Below are positions 8,753-17,279 of a DNA stretch of 55,540 bases, in pieces. Position numbers and translations under genes: made by a program. This DNA is from Saprospiraceae bacterium (GTDB lineage: Bacteria; Bacteroidota; Bacteroidia; Chitinophagales; Saprospiraceae), in assembly GCA_030728245.1 (NCBI GenBank), contig JANQZX010000087.1, positions 20,789 to 76,328 on the forward strand, read 5' to 3'. Position 1 is the first letter of the stretch. Every line of letters starts with the position of its first letter. The notes beneath the pieces were generated by a model. It ran no database searches. It was not told the DNA's origin and worked only from the letters and a program-made list of their open reading frames with translations.

Positions 8753-8780
8753 CGTTACTACATTTTAATTTTTATAAACT

Positions 8781-8921
8781 ATGAGAAAAAAAGAACTAAA
8801 ATTAGAGGAGCTTCAAAAAAAATTAAAGGTCGTGAAAAATCAGGATCTTAAAAAAGTGACGGGCGGCAAACAAACTGGCGGCTCGTGGAATAACGGTTGT
8901 GGAGGTATCATTCCCCTATAA
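8781..8921 (+). CDS. Double-glycine leader peptide (bacteriocin/pheromone/RiPP precursor-like)
   Basis: A 46-residue product whose first 29 residues form a charged amphipathic leader ending LKKVTGG. Counting back from the GG, hydrophobic residues stand at -4 (V), -7 (L), -12 (V) and -15 (L). These are the positions recognised by C39-peptidase ABC exporters. The predicted core is KQTGGSWNNGCGGIIPL, 17 residues with one Trp, one Cys and five Gly. It lies between a LytTR response regulator and a TPR histidine kinase on the same strand, with its own consensus promoter and a perfect terminator. This arrangement recalls quorum-regulated bacteriocin loci. No exporter or modification enzyme is in the window, so whether it is a signal, a bacteriocin or a modified peptide is unknown. 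Confidence 0.8.
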   Translation: MRKKELKLEELQKKLKVVKNQDLKKVTGGKQTGGSWNNGCGGIIPL

Positions 8922-8940
8922 TTTTATTCACACTTAATGC

Positions 8941-8976
8941 AAAGGGCTGTAATTTAACATAATTACAGCCCTTTTT
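8941..8976 (+). terminator. Strong terminator between peptide gene and kinase gene
   Basis: AAAGGGCTGTAATT and its exact complement form a perfect 14-base stem with a 6-base loop, followed by TTATTTATCTTTT. It starts 19 bases after the peptide stop codon and ends about 20 bases before the kinase ATG. The peptide transcript would end here, and the kinase would depend on read-through or a promoter I cannot see. Confidence 0.9.
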
Positions 8977-8998
8977 ATTTATCTTTTAATTGCAGAAA

Positions 8999-10918
8999 AT
9001 GGATCATTCGCTCTTACATCTGCCTTCAAGTGATAAGATTATTTCGTCCATCACGCAATGCAGAAACCCTGAGGAAAAATATGGTTTACTAGATAAACTT
9101 TTGTCTCAATTGGTATATACTGACGTTAATCAGGCAGTTAAGTATGTTGAAAAATTAAAAAAAATTAATAGTTTTGAATTAGAGTCAAAAATTAGTCTTT
9201 CCTATTATTGGTATAAAGCATTGATAGATAATCAGAAATATCAATATAAAAAGGCTTACGATAATTTTTTAAAGGCTGTTAAACTATCCGAAGAAAGTAC
9301 TAATCTACAGGTAAAAGCAGCGTTATTCATAGATCTTGCGGGTACTTCCATTAATTTACATAAAATGGATGAGGCTGAATTGCTGATTGAAAAGGCAAAG
9401 AAATGCCTAAAGAAAAATCCATCAGCCTTCTTAAATGCGAGAATAATTAGTAGAGAGGCTTTTGTTCAATTGCACTATGCCAACTACCCGAAAGCCATTG
9501 AAGGTTTTTTAAAGGCTGAAAAAATTATTAGAAATCTGTCAAATAATGAAATAACCCATAAAGATTTATTCTTCCTGCAAATTATTCAAGCTGGTTTAGG
9601 CAATTTATATGAAATAATTGGTGATGCCGATAAAAGCATTTCTGCCTATCAAAATGCCATTGAACTGGCAGAATTATCAGATATTAAAACACGATTGTCC
9701 TGGTTATGTCTGTTTGTAGGCAAAGGTTATTTGGTTCTTTCAAATCTGGAAAGTGCCACCTTGTTTTTTCAAAAAGTACTTCACATTGAAAATGATGATA
9801 ACGCTTTTTCCCGGGCCAGCGCTTATGCTAATCTCGGCTACGTTCATCTTTTACAAAATGATTTTCAGGAGGCTCAACTTCTTTTTAATAAAGCGGAGGA
9901 GCTTTTTGTTAATATGGGGGAGAAGGATTCTGAAAATTTGGTTTCCATTGAAATATGGCGCGCCCAAATGGCTATGAAAGGCAATGATCTTAAAAAGGCA
10001 GAATTTTATTTGCTTCATGCTTATAGAATGGCCTCAAAATCGGCTAACGTTAAAAGGTTATCTTTTATTTGTGAAGAATTGGCGACGTATTATGCAGATA
10101 ATGCGCAGTTTAAATTAGCCTACACTTATGAAAAACTTCATGCCGATTTATCCGCCAAATATGTGGAGGAATTGAATCAACACAAAATATGGGAGTTGGA
10201 AGCTAAATATGATTTTGAACGAAGAAAGCAAGAGGCAGAATTACTTATTTTACAGGCTAATAGGTTGCAGTTAAAAGCTTTACGTGCACAAATGAACCCT
10301 CATTTTCTTTATAATGCCTTAAATAGCATACAAAATTATATTACCTCAAATGATATGACCCACGCGGCAAAATATTTAGCCAAATTTGCAAAGTTAATGA
10401 GGCAAAGTCTTGAATATTCTGATGTTGAGGTCATCAGCCTGGAAAAGGAAATCGAGTTTTTAGAAAATTACCTTTTCATTAATGAAAAATTGAGATTTGC
10501 AGACAGGATGTCTTACAGGATAAAAGTAGAGGACGATCTTGAGGAAGATCTGATAGGGGTTCCCGCTATGATTGTCCAACCTTATCTTGAAAATGCCATT
10601 GAACACGGCCTCAGATCTAAAAAAGACGGTCTTTTATCTGTTCATTTTTTATCCTTTAATGAACAGTGTATTTTATGTATTATCGAAGATAATGGTATAG
10701 GAAGAGATAAAGCGATGGCGTTGCAAAGAGAAAATTTCAAATATCAACACCATAAATCAAAGGGCACCTTGATTACGGAACAAAGACTGCGATTATTACA
10801 TAAATCATTAGGCGCTCAACCCGCTGTAAAAATAATAGATTTGAAAGCCCCCCTGACGGGTGAAGCCACAGGAACAAGGGTAGAGGTGCTTATTCCCATA
10901 ATGGAACTGGATAGGTAG
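8999..10918 (+). CDS. TPR-containing LytS-type histidine kinase without transmembrane segments
   Basis: Start at ATG 8999 (639 residues); a TTG three codons upstream is possible. Residues 1 to about 390 are helical repeats of TPR type (for example GNLYEIIGDADKSISAYQNAIELAE and ANLGYVHLLQNDFQEAQLLFNKAEELF). A coiled-coil linker (ELEAKYDFERRKQEAELLILQANRLQLK) leads into the His_kinase domain, with LRAQMNPHFLYNALNSIQNYI (His435). The HATPase domain has an N-box around N532 (ENAIEHG) and EDNGIGRD. Most Bacteroidota relatives have a signal peptide and a membrane span before the linker; I see neither, so this kinase should be cytoplasmic. It is the likely partner of the regulator at 7942-8703. Confidence 0.9.
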   Translation: MDHSLLHLPSSDKIISSITQCRNPEEKYGLLDKLLSQLVYTDVNQAVKYVEKLKKINSFELESKISLSYYWYKALIDNQKYQYKKAYDNFLKAVKLSEESTNLQVKAALFIDLAGTSINLHKMDEAELLIEKAKKCLKKNPSAFLNARIISREAFVQLHYANYPKAIEGFLKAEKIIRNLSNNEITHKDLFFLQIIQAGLGNLYEIIGDADKSISAYQNAIELAELSDIKTRLSWLCLFVGKGYLVLSNLESATLFFQKVLHIENDDNAFSRASAYANLGYVHLLQNDFQEAQLLFNKAEELFVNMGEKDSENLVSIEIWRAQMAMKGNDLKKAEFYLLHAYRMASKSANVKRLSFICEELATYYADNAQFKLAYTYEKLHADLSAKYVEELNQHKIWELEAKYDFERRKQEAELLILQANRLQLKALRAQMNPHFLYNALNSIQNYITSNDMTHAAKYLAKFAKLMRQSLEYSDVEVISLEKEIEFLENYLFINEKLRFADRMSYRIKVEDDLEEDLIGVPAMIVQPYLENAIEHGLRSKKDGLLSVHFLSFNEQCILCIIEDNGIGRDKAMALQRENFKYQHHKSKGTLITEQRLRLLHKSLGAQPAVKIIDLKAPLTGEATGTRVEVLIPIMELDR

Positions 10919-11089
10919 TTTTTTTGCATTATTTATTAGATAAATGATTCATACCACTCCCTGTTCATTTGATACCGTTTAGTAATTAGATGTTGATAAT
11001 TGAACTAACTAAAGCATTCTGGCGAGGTAAAGAAAAAAAGTGTATATTAAAATGATTACTTTTGAGCTGTAGTTTTCTCATAGTATTTC

Positions 11090-11136
11090 ATAGCTCCTGT
11101 GTGCATCGGTCTCCCCCGAACAGGAGCTATCTTTTT
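11090..11136 (+). terminator. Hairpin at convergent gene ends
   Basis: ATAGCTCCTGT and ACAGGAGCTAT form an 11-base perfect stem with a 19-base loop, followed on the plus strand by CTTTTT. It would end the kinase transcript, although it lies about 170 bases after that stop. The right arm covers the pbpC stop codon on the other strand. The 208 bases from 10919 to 11126 hold no convincing gene. Confidence 0.55.
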
Positions 11137-13532
11137 GAATGGCTTATTATTTCAAAAGTAGTTTCTATCCTGTTCCCGTCTTCATCCATAGCCATCATAA
11201 GGTGTCTTCCTATGCCTGGATTCATTATCATTTGATGGTATATGCGCGTTTTTCCAACAAATACCCCATCTATATGCCAGTAAACTGTTTTCTCCGGACG
11301 TCGGTGTGCGAGTTGAAAGACCGTTTTTGAGACAGAACCATCCAAATTCTTAGGAATTTTAATTTGTGTAAACTCCCTTGGGTAAATCCATTCCATGGTT
11401 TCATTTTCATCAAAAGGAGTATTATTCTGAAGGCATAATGGGTGCCAGTTTGGTAGGGGATGATAATCGGGATTATTTTTCCGGAAATAGAAGGCCTCTA
11501 ATGGAGGTAAAACCAATCGGTTTTCAGGTTTCCCCACCTCATTTTCCAGGCAATTAACATGAACGAGATATTGTTGATCGGTGGTTAAATAAACCTTTTT
11601 ATGAAAAGGACAAACGTCACTTGTTTTAATGGTTTTAGGAGCAAGGATAGTTTCTTGTGGGCAAAAAGGGCCCGCTAACCAACCGGAGGATTTACATATA
11701 TCCACCGAATGTAAGTCGGCACTGGGAATGGGAAAAAGTTTGCCTTTTTCAGGTAACTCGTTAAACAGTGAAAAAAGCAACGGTGCAGCGACTTTTATTC
11801 CTGTAAGACCTGGTTTTCCCTCTCCGCTGGCATTTCCAACCCAAACGCCTACACAATAGGAGGTAGAAGTACCAATGGCCCAGGCGTCGCGAAAACCAAA
11901 GCTCGTACCAGTTTTCCAGGCAATAGGCTGATTGCCTGAGAATTGCTGCCAGTTTCCATCTTCATCTGGTCGCTTTAATTCAATCATGGCTTGCCAGGTT
12001 TTATATATGGCACCTGGTTGAATGACGGGAACCTGTCTGTCGGTCAAAGCGATTGCTTTATTTTTAGTATTTACATACCATGGCGAATGCCAGTTATAGT
12101 ATTTTTCTGTTTCATTTCCGGGGGTGTAAAATAGAAGGGACCTGGCCATAGAACTGTAAATGCCACATAGATCCCATAAATTAACTTCTGCCCCACCCAG
12201 AATTAAAGACAAGCCATAATGGTCGGCGGAAAATGGTAAGGAATGAATCCCCATTTTTTTTAACTGGTTATGGAATCGCCTGACATCGTATTTTTTAAGT
12301 AACTGGACAAAAGGGATATTTAAAGATCTTATCAGTGCCTGATCTGCGGCTACCAATCCGCTATAAGATTGATCAAAATTCGCTGGTCTGTAGCCACGAT
12401 AGCTCAAAGGAACATCGCTTAACCAGGAAGTAGGCAGAATGAGACCTTCCTGAAGGCTTAGGGCATAAAGGAAGGGTTTCAAAATGCTTCCACTGCTGCG
12501 ATTGGCCATAATTAAATCGACCTGCCTGCCATGACTCGATGCTTCATTTGGTGAATTTCCGAGATAGGCAAGGACCTTTCCACTGGAAACCTCAAGAACT
12601 AAAATAGCAGCATTTTCAATACCGTTAGCGGACAATTGATGTTGGTATTGCTGGAGTCTGTTCTGCATTCTCTCTTGGATATCAACGTCGAGCGTAGTAT
12701 GAACAATACCACCACTTTGTTGGGGGAAAGTTCTGCTTAACAAATGATTAGCTAATTGAGGAAGAGGAAAAACTTCCTCAGGTAAAGGTTCTTCTCTGGC
12801 TAATTGCCATTTTTCATGGTCTAAAATTTTCTTATTATAAAGGTTGTCGAGTAATCTATCTCTTTTTTCCTTCAGCTTATCTCTATTTCTTCCAGGATGA
12901 ATTAACCCCGGACTATTAGGTAAAACAGCTAATAAACAAGCTTCTGACCAGGTGATTTGTGAAATATTTTTACCAAAGTATCGCCAGGCAGCAGCGTCAA
13001 TACCGACGACATTGCCACCAAACGGAGCGTGAGCAGCATACCAGTTTAAAATTTCTTTTTTGGAATAGGTTATTTCTAAGACAGAAGCTAACACCATTTC
13101 TTTTATTTTTTGCCAGTACGTTCTGGGTGGATTATCCAGTGACATCCGGATAACCTGCATGCTCAGCGTGCTTCCACCTCGTTTTCGACTTGGATGGCGC
13201 GCATTATACTTAAATGCGGAAGCGAGTGCAATAAGGTCGACGCCTCGGTGGTAATAAAATCTTTTATCTTCATATTCAACCAAGGCCACAGTATATTTAT
13301 CTACAACCAGACTTGATGTTGGAAACCTCCACTGCCCGTCTTTTGCAATTCTTGCACTGAGAAGCTGCCCATTTTTATCAGTTAAAATAGATGCGTAAGG
13401 AACCTTGAACAAGGGTTTGGGAAGAGATCGATAGACAAATATCATTACAGACCAACCGAGCAATGTCAGTAAAACTGGGGTGAGATACACCTGTTTTTTA
13501 TGAAAAGGAAAGAAAAAATTTCGTTGAACCAC
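11127..13532 (-). CDS. pbpC: Penicillin-binding protein 1C
   Basis: Bifunctional peptidoglycan synthase, 801 residues. Residues 16-35 form a membrane anchor. The PBP1C marker DGQWRFP is at 65-71, and the glycosyltransferase-51 motif EYEDKRFYYHRGVD has the catalytic Glu at about 88. RKRGGSTLSMQ is the second GT motif. The transpeptidase motif SILK has the active Ser at 349, and KTGTSFGFRDAW is the KTG box. A C-terminal extension of about 130 residues with paired cysteines fits the PBP1C-specific C-terminal domain. In many bacteria pbpC follows an alpha-2-macroglobulin gene, but none is next to it here. The start at 13532 gives a basic N-terminus before the anchor. Confidence 0.95.
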   Translation of the reverse strand: MVQRNFFFPFHKKQVYLTPVLLTLLGWSVMIFVYRSLPKPLFKVPYASILTDKNGQLLSARIAKDGQWRFPTSSLVVDKYTVALVEYEDKRFYYHRGVDLIALASAFKYNARHPSRKRGGSTLSMQVIRMSLDNPPRTYWQKIKEMVLASVLEITYSKKEILNWYAAHAPFGGNVVGIDAAAWRYFGKNISQITWSEACLLAVLPNSPGLIHPGRNRDKLKEKRDRLLDNLYNKKILDHEKWQLAREEPLPEEVFPLPQLANHLLSRTFPQQSGGIVHTTLDVDIQERMQNRLQQYQHQLSANGIENAAILVLEVSSGKVLAYLGNSPNEASSHGRQVDLIMANRSSGSILKPFLYALSLQEGLILPTSWLSDVPLSYRGYRPANFDQSYSGLVAADQALIRSLNIPFVQLLKKYDVRRFHNQLKKMGIHSLPFSADHYGLSLILGGAEVNLWDLCGIYSSMARSLLFYTPGNETEKYYNWHSPWYVNTKNKAIALTDRQVPVIQPGAIYKTWQAMIELKRPDEDGNWQQFSGNQPIAWKTGTSFGFRDAWAIGTSTSYCVGVWVGNASGEGKPGLTGIKVAAPLLFSLFNELPEKGKLFPIPSADLHSVDICKSSGWLAGPFCPQETILAPKTIKTSDVCPFHKKVYLTTDQQYLVHVNCLENEVGKPENRLVLPPLEAFYFRKNNPDYHPLPNWHPLCLQNNTPFDENETMEWIYPREFTQIKIPKNLDGSVSKTVFQLAHRRPEKTVYWHIDGVFVGKTRIYHQMIMNPGIGRHLMMAMDEDGNRIETTFEIISHSKR

Positions 13533-13572
13533 AGACGTAAAGTAATATAAATTTTGAATAATATAAAAAATA

Positions 13573-13604
13573 TTGGATAATATAAAATATTTAGATTATT
13601 TTTG
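13573..13604 (+). promoter_or_regulatory. Likely promoter and long 5' leader of the RRM protein gene
   Basis: TTG at 13573-13575 and TATTTTTG at 13597-13604 are 21 bases apart. If used, the transcript starts near 13610 and has an untranslated leader of about 160 bases, very T-rich before the ATG. Long leaders are common for cold-inducible RNA-binding protein genes. The stretch 13533-13772 holds no other convincing gene. Confidence 0.45.
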
Positions 13605-13772
13605 TGAATGGGTTTTTAAAAGTGAAGACCCCAAGAAAAGTTGGTATTTTTTTTGCCTTTATCTTCGGAGTGTTTTTAACCTAATGTTCTTGCCATTCTC
13701 ATTTGTTAATTGGCCTGTGTTTTACCTTCTTTTCTTGTTATTTTTTTTTATTTAATATTAATTTTTTTAAAG

Positions 13773-14213
13773 ATGAACATTTTTGTTGCAAAACTGAATT
13801 TTGACACTCAGAGCGAAGACGTGCAGCGGGCATTTGAAGCGTTTGGTGCAGTAGATTCTGCTAAAGTTATCATGGATCGCGAAACTGGCCGCTCAAGAGG
13901 CTTTGCTTTCGTTGAAATGGCTAATGATGACGAAGCACAATCTGCGATTGATGCGCTAAACGAAACAGAGTTAGATGGTAGTACAATTGTAGTTAAAAAA
14001 GCTGAACCACGTCCACAAAAGCCAAGAGGTTTTGGTGGTGGAGACCGTGGTGGTTTTGGCGGTGGAGACCGTGGTGGTTTTAACCGTGGCGGCGGTGGAG
14101 ATCGCGGTGGTTTTAGCCGTGGTGGAGATCGTGGAGACCGTGGTGGTTTCAGCCGTGATCGTAACGACAGATTTGGAAGTTCAGGATTTGAAAGCGATTA
14201 CAGTCGCCGTTAA
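13773..14213 (+). CDS. RRM-domain RNA-binding protein with Gly/Arg-rich tail
   Basis: The start at ATG 13773 gives MNIFVAKLNF, the normal RRM opening. An upstream in-frame start at 13710 would add a hydrophobic stretch and is rejected. Residues 1-77 are one RRM with RNP2 (IFVAKL) and RNP1 (RGFAFVEM). Residues 85-146 are a low-complexity tail of repeated GGGDRGGF/SRGGDRGD units ending in DYSRR. Such small glycine-rich RRM proteins in Bacteroidota bind single-stranded RNA, act after transcription and are often cold- or stress-inducible. The gene is monocistronic with a bidirectional terminator. Confidence 0.92.
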   Translation: MNIFVAKLNFDTQSEDVQRAFEAFGAVDSAKVIMDRETGRSRGFAFVEMANDDEAQSAIDALNETELDGSTIVVKKAEPRPQKPRGFGGGDRGGFGGGDRGGFNRGGGGDRGGFSRGGDRGDRGGFSRDRNDRFGSSGFESDYSRR

Positions 14214-14229
14214 TTCCTTCCTTTATAAA

Positions 14230-14268
14230 AAAGGCGGTCATTTCAAAAATGACCGCCTTTTTTTTTGC
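14230..14268. terminator. Bidirectional terminator
   Basis: AAAGGCGGTCATTT and its exact complement form a 14-base stem with loop CAA. It has a T-run of nine on the plus strand and an A-run on the left that becomes a T-run for the minus strand. It separates the RRM gene from the convergent superoxide dismutase gene. Confidence 0.92.
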
Positions 14269-14277
14269 CTTTTATTA

Positions 14278-14892
14278 TTATCCTTTAGCAGATAAGTAGC
14301 GTCTGTTAACTTCCTCCCAGTTTATAATCGTAAAAAATGACTGAATATAATCGGGTCTTCTGTTTTGGTAATTCAGGTAATACGCATGCTCCCAAACATC
14401 GAGACCTAATACAGGTGTACCTTTCTGGTCAGCGATATCCATGAGAGGATTATCCTGATTAGGTGTAGAAGAAACAAATAATTTTCCTTCACTGTCAACA
14501 CTTAACCAAGCCCAGCCAGATCCAAAACGGGTAGCAGCAGCTTGAGAAAAAGCTGTTTTAAAGGCCTCCATTCCACCAAGTTCCGTTTCGATCGCTTGAA
14601 TAACAGGAAGACTTTGGTCAGCATTGGAAGAGGAAGACAAAATTGTCCAGAATAAATTGTGATTATAGAATCCACCCCCATTATTTCTGATTGCCGGCGA
14701 GAATGTTGAAATACTATGTAATATTCCTTCTATGTCTAACCCTGTAGCCGACGCATTTCCCTCTAAAGCTGCGTTCAGATTATTTGTGTAAGCGGCATGG
14801 TGTTTGCTATGATGAATTTCCATCGTTCGCGCATCTATGACGGGTTCTAATGCCGTATAAGCATAAGGTAGTTCTGGTAATGTAAAAGCCAT
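14278..14892 (-). CDS. Iron/manganese superoxide dismutase
   Basis: 204 residues, cytoplasmic, disproportionates superoxide to hydrogen peroxide and oxygen. The N-terminal helices contain IHHSKHHAAYTNNLN with metal ligand His27. NHNLFW supplies the second His, and LDVWEHAYYLNYQNRR supplies the Asp and the third His. GSGWAWL is also typical. Length and order fit the Fe/Mn family. GGGFYNHNLFW does not settle the metal, so I leave the symbol empty (sodA or sodB). It is convergent with the RRM gene and divergent from fumC. Confidence 0.95.
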   Translation of the reverse strand: MAFTLPELPYAYTALEPVIDARTMEIHHSKHHAAYTNNLNAALEGNASATGLDIEGILHSISTFSPAIRNNGGGFYNHNLFWTILSSSSNADQSLPVIQAIETELGGMEAFKTAFSQAAATRFGSGWAWLSVDSEGKLFVSSTPNQDNPLMDIADQKGTPVLGLDVWEHAYYLNYQNRRPDYIQSFFTIINWEEVNRRYLSAKG

Positions 14893-14982
14893 TATTTGAA
14901 ATTTTAGTGATAAAATTATAGATTAAATATAAACTAAAAAACCTTATTAACGGATAATTGGTTCAAACAATGACAATCATTA

Positions 14983-15013
14983 TTTGGAAAAATGGAACAT
15001 TCATTTAATTTTG
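14983..15013 (+). promoter_or_regulatory. fumC promoter with upstream dyad
   Basis: TTTG at 14983-14986 and TAATTTTG at 15006-15013 are 19 bases apart, an exact match to the Bacteroidota consensus, with an expected leader of about 23 bases. Just upstream, AATGA-CAA-TCATT at 14969-14981 is a perfect short dyad placed where an activator or repressor could bind; its regulator is unknown. Confidence 0.7.
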
Positions 15014-15041
15014 CCCAAAATTAATTTTAAATACGAAAGCC

Positions 15042-16433
15042 ATGGCATTCAGACAAGAAAAGGATAGTATCGGTTATGTTGACGTACCCGCAGAAAGGTA
15101 TTGGGGAGCTCAAACTCAACGCTCTTTTGAAAATTTTAAAATTGGCGGTCACCTTATGCCCATTGAAATTATTCGGGCATTTGCCATTTTGAAAAAGGCC
15201 GCTGCGCTGACAAACAAAGAGGCGGGTATTCTTGATGCTGAAAAAACAAACTTGATTTGCCGGGTATGTGATGAAATAAGCGATGGTTTACTCGACGATG
15301 AGTTCCCTTTAGTTGTTTGGCAAACAGGTTCTGGTACCCAGTCTAACATGAATCTCAATGAAGTTATCGCCAATAGAGCCCACGTATTAACAGGGGGAAA
15401 ATTAACGGATGCTAAAAAAATATTGCATCCCAATGATGATGTGAATAAGTCTCAGTCTTCCAACGACACCTTTCCAACTGCTATGTCCATTGCGGCTTAT
15501 TCCTATTTAGTAAAGCATACGATACCAGCAATCAAGCAGTTGCAAAATACTTTAGATAAAAAAGCGAAGGAATTTGCCGATATCGTAAAGACGGGTAGAA
15601 CGCATTGTATGGATGCAACGCCGCTAACGCTGGGTCAGGCTTTCTCGGGATTTGTTTCTCAACTTGACCATGCGGTCAGATCTATTTCCTATACTTTACC
15701 TCATGTTGCTGAATTGGCCCTGGGAGGAACGGCGGTCGGAACAGGACTAAATACCCCTCCAGGTTATTCTGAAAATGTAGCTAAGCATATTGCCGTTTTG
15801 AGTGGTTTACCTTTTATTACAGCGGAAAATAAATTTGAATCTCTTGCTTGTCACGACGGTATTGTGGCTGCTCATGGGGCTTTGAAAACCGCGGCAGTGG
15901 CTTTAATGAAAATTGGAAATGATATCAGATTGCTTTCCAGTGGACCGCGATCAGGTATCGGGGAAATCATTATTCCTGCTAATGAACCTGGTTCGTCGAT
16001 TATGCCTGGTAAAGTGAATCCGACGCAATCGGAGGCACTAACTATGGCAATGGCACAGGTTATGGGTAATGATGTGGCTATAAATATCGGTGGTATGAAT
16101 GGTCATTTTGAGCTTAATGTTTTCAAACCCTTAATCATTTTTAATTTTCTTACCTCTGCCCGCCTTATTGCCGATGCTTGTTTAAGTTTCGATGAACATT
16201 GCGCCGTAGGCATTGAAGCTAATCATGCCCGTATTAAAATGCATCTCGATAATTCCCTGATGTTAGTTACGGCACTCAATACAAAAATAGGCTATGATAA
16301 TGCCGCAGCGATAGCAAAAAAAGCTTACAACGAAAATACGACACTGAAAGAAGCCGCCGTGAGTCTGGGATTTTTAACGCCCGAAGAATTTGACGCCTGG
16401 GTGAAACCAGAAGATATGATCAGTGGAATGTAA
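15042..16433 (+). CDS. fumC: Class II fumarate hydratase
   Basis: Interconverts fumarate and L-malate in the TCA cycle; an iron-independent homotetramer in the cytoplasm. It has 463 residues, the usual length. Visible features are [21 protein letters not shown] at the N-terminus, [36 protein letters not shown] (the usual LQDA is CMDA here) and the superfamily signature [13 protein letters not shown] carrying the catalytic loop Ser. A perfect terminator follows. Confidence 0.96.
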   Translation: MAFRQEKDSIGYVDVPAERYWGAQTQRSFENFKIGGHLMPIEIIRAFAILKKAAALTNKEAGILDAEKTNLICRVCDEISDGLLDDEFPLVVWQTGSGTQSNMNLNEVIANRAHVLTGGKLTDAKKILHPNDDVNKSQSSNDTFPTAMSIAAYSYLVKHTIPAIKQLQNTLDKKAKEFADIVKTGRTHCMDATPLTLGQAFSGFVSQLDHAVRSISYTLPHVAELALGGTAVGTGLNTPPGYSENVAKHIAVLSGLPFITAENKFESLACHDGIVAAHGALKTAAVALMKIGNDIRLLSSGPRSGIGEIIIPANEPGSSIMPGKVNPTQSEALTMAMAQVMGNDVAINIGGMNGHFELNVFKPLIIFNFLTSARLIADACLSFDEHCAVGIEANHARIKMHLDNSLMLVTALNTKIGYDNAAAIAKKAYNENTTLKEAAVSLGFLTPEEFDAWVKPEDMISGM

Positions 16434-16470
16434 AAGTATATTTACTTTAACAAACATTTAACCTTTTAGT

Positions 16471-16513
16471 AACAGGCTGAATACTATTTATTTAAAAAAA
16501 TATTCAGCCTGTT
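16471..16513 (+). terminator. Terminator after fumC
   Basis: AACAGGCTGAATA at 16471-16483 and its exact complement at 16501-16513 form a 13-base stem with a 17-base AT-rich loop, followed by TCATTTTACTTTT. Confidence 0.75.
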
Positions 16514-16611
16514 TCATTTTACTTTTGTTTGCCGCCTATTGCAGATTATCCATTCTCTTCGGATATTGCATTGCATTCGACGTATAATCCCTTGAACAAA
16601 AAACTACAACC

Positions 16612-16695
16612 ATGATTATTTTCTCAGTATTAGTTTTGATTTTATTCGTTTTTCGTACTGAAATTTTCGGGTCAACTAAAGTAAGTCATTTCTAA
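16612..16695 (+). CDS. Possible 27-aa hydrophobic peptide
   Basis: ATG 16612 opens a 27-residue frame starting MIIFSVLVLILFVFRTEIFG and ending at a TAA that abuts the 3' end of the convergent lipoprotein gene. The first 14 residues would span a membrane. There is no consensus promoter, so this may be a chance frame. Otherwise the 262-base gap after fumC holds only the terminator. Confidence 0.25.
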   Translation: MIIFSVLVLILFVFRTEIFGSTKVSHF

Positions 16696-17187
16696 TTATT
16701 GGCCTACGGCTTCGAACAATTCTTTCGTTTGTTCCATGGTAAGTTCACTGCCCAATGCGGTTGAAATGACATAAAGCTGCGCTCCCTGTACAATGACGTA
16801 TCTAAAATGGTAAGTGGGTTTATCTCTGGGCACTTGTTCATAGATGAACCCATTTTCATTTTCCTCCATAATTCTGGTGAAATATACATTGTTTCTAACA
16901 TCTTCAATTTGAAGATATTTATTCCATGCCAAATCTTCAGATTCCGAGGGTAAATTTTGGACAATTAACTCAAACCACGATTTTTCATCTTTGCCTTTAA
17001 CAATGACTTCAGTAATATTTCCGACAATTCGACGGGTAATATCCACATCTTTTGGTATGTTTACATACAAAGGAATTCCATAGCTTAATAAACTGGTACT
17101 TCCTTTTTTGTGGGGCGCTTTGGCATTACTGCAATTTTGCAGAAGTCCGATAAAAGCGATAAGGATTAAATAAAAATTAATCTTCAT
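16696..17187 (-). CDS. Hypothetical lipoprotein
   Basis: 163 residues. The leader MKINFYLILIAFIGLLQNC ends in a lipobox-like cysteine at 19. A basic linker (SNAKAPHKKGS) precedes a compact alpha/beta-looking domain of about 125 residues with no recognised motif. The pattern of beta strands and the C-terminal helix (MEQTKELFEAVGQ) resembles the PsbP/MOG1-like or DUF1795 folds, but this is only an impression. It is divergent from recN, 92 bases apart. Role unknown. Confidence 0.65.
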   Translation of the reverse strand: MKINFYLILIAFIGLLQNCSNAKAPHKKGSTSLLSYGIPLYVNIPKDVDITRRIVGNITEVIVKGKDEKSWFELIVQNLPSESEDLAWNKYLQIEDVRNNVYFTRIMEENENGFIYEQVPRDKPTYHFRYVIVQGAQLYVISTALGSELTMEQTKELFEAVGQ

Positions 17188-17279
17188 GTTTTGTAATTTT
17201 GAACGTTGGAAACAAAAATAGCTATTTGGCTCGAAAATACAGGATTCTTCATTAATTCTAACAAAGGGCAGTAAAAAAC

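Noticed and set aside
10919-11126. A possible small gene in the gap after the kinase
   Set aside because: Short frames such as the 21-codon one from ATG 10990 have no features; only the hairpin at 11090-11130 stands out.
13710-13772. N-terminal extension of the RRM protein
   Set aside because: It would add a hydrophobic segment in front of a complete RRM; the internal ATG gives the standard start.
14032-14295. An 87-aa frame shifted inside the RRM gene tail
   Set aside because: Produced by the repetitive Gly/Arg codons in another register; Val-rich low-complexity translation.
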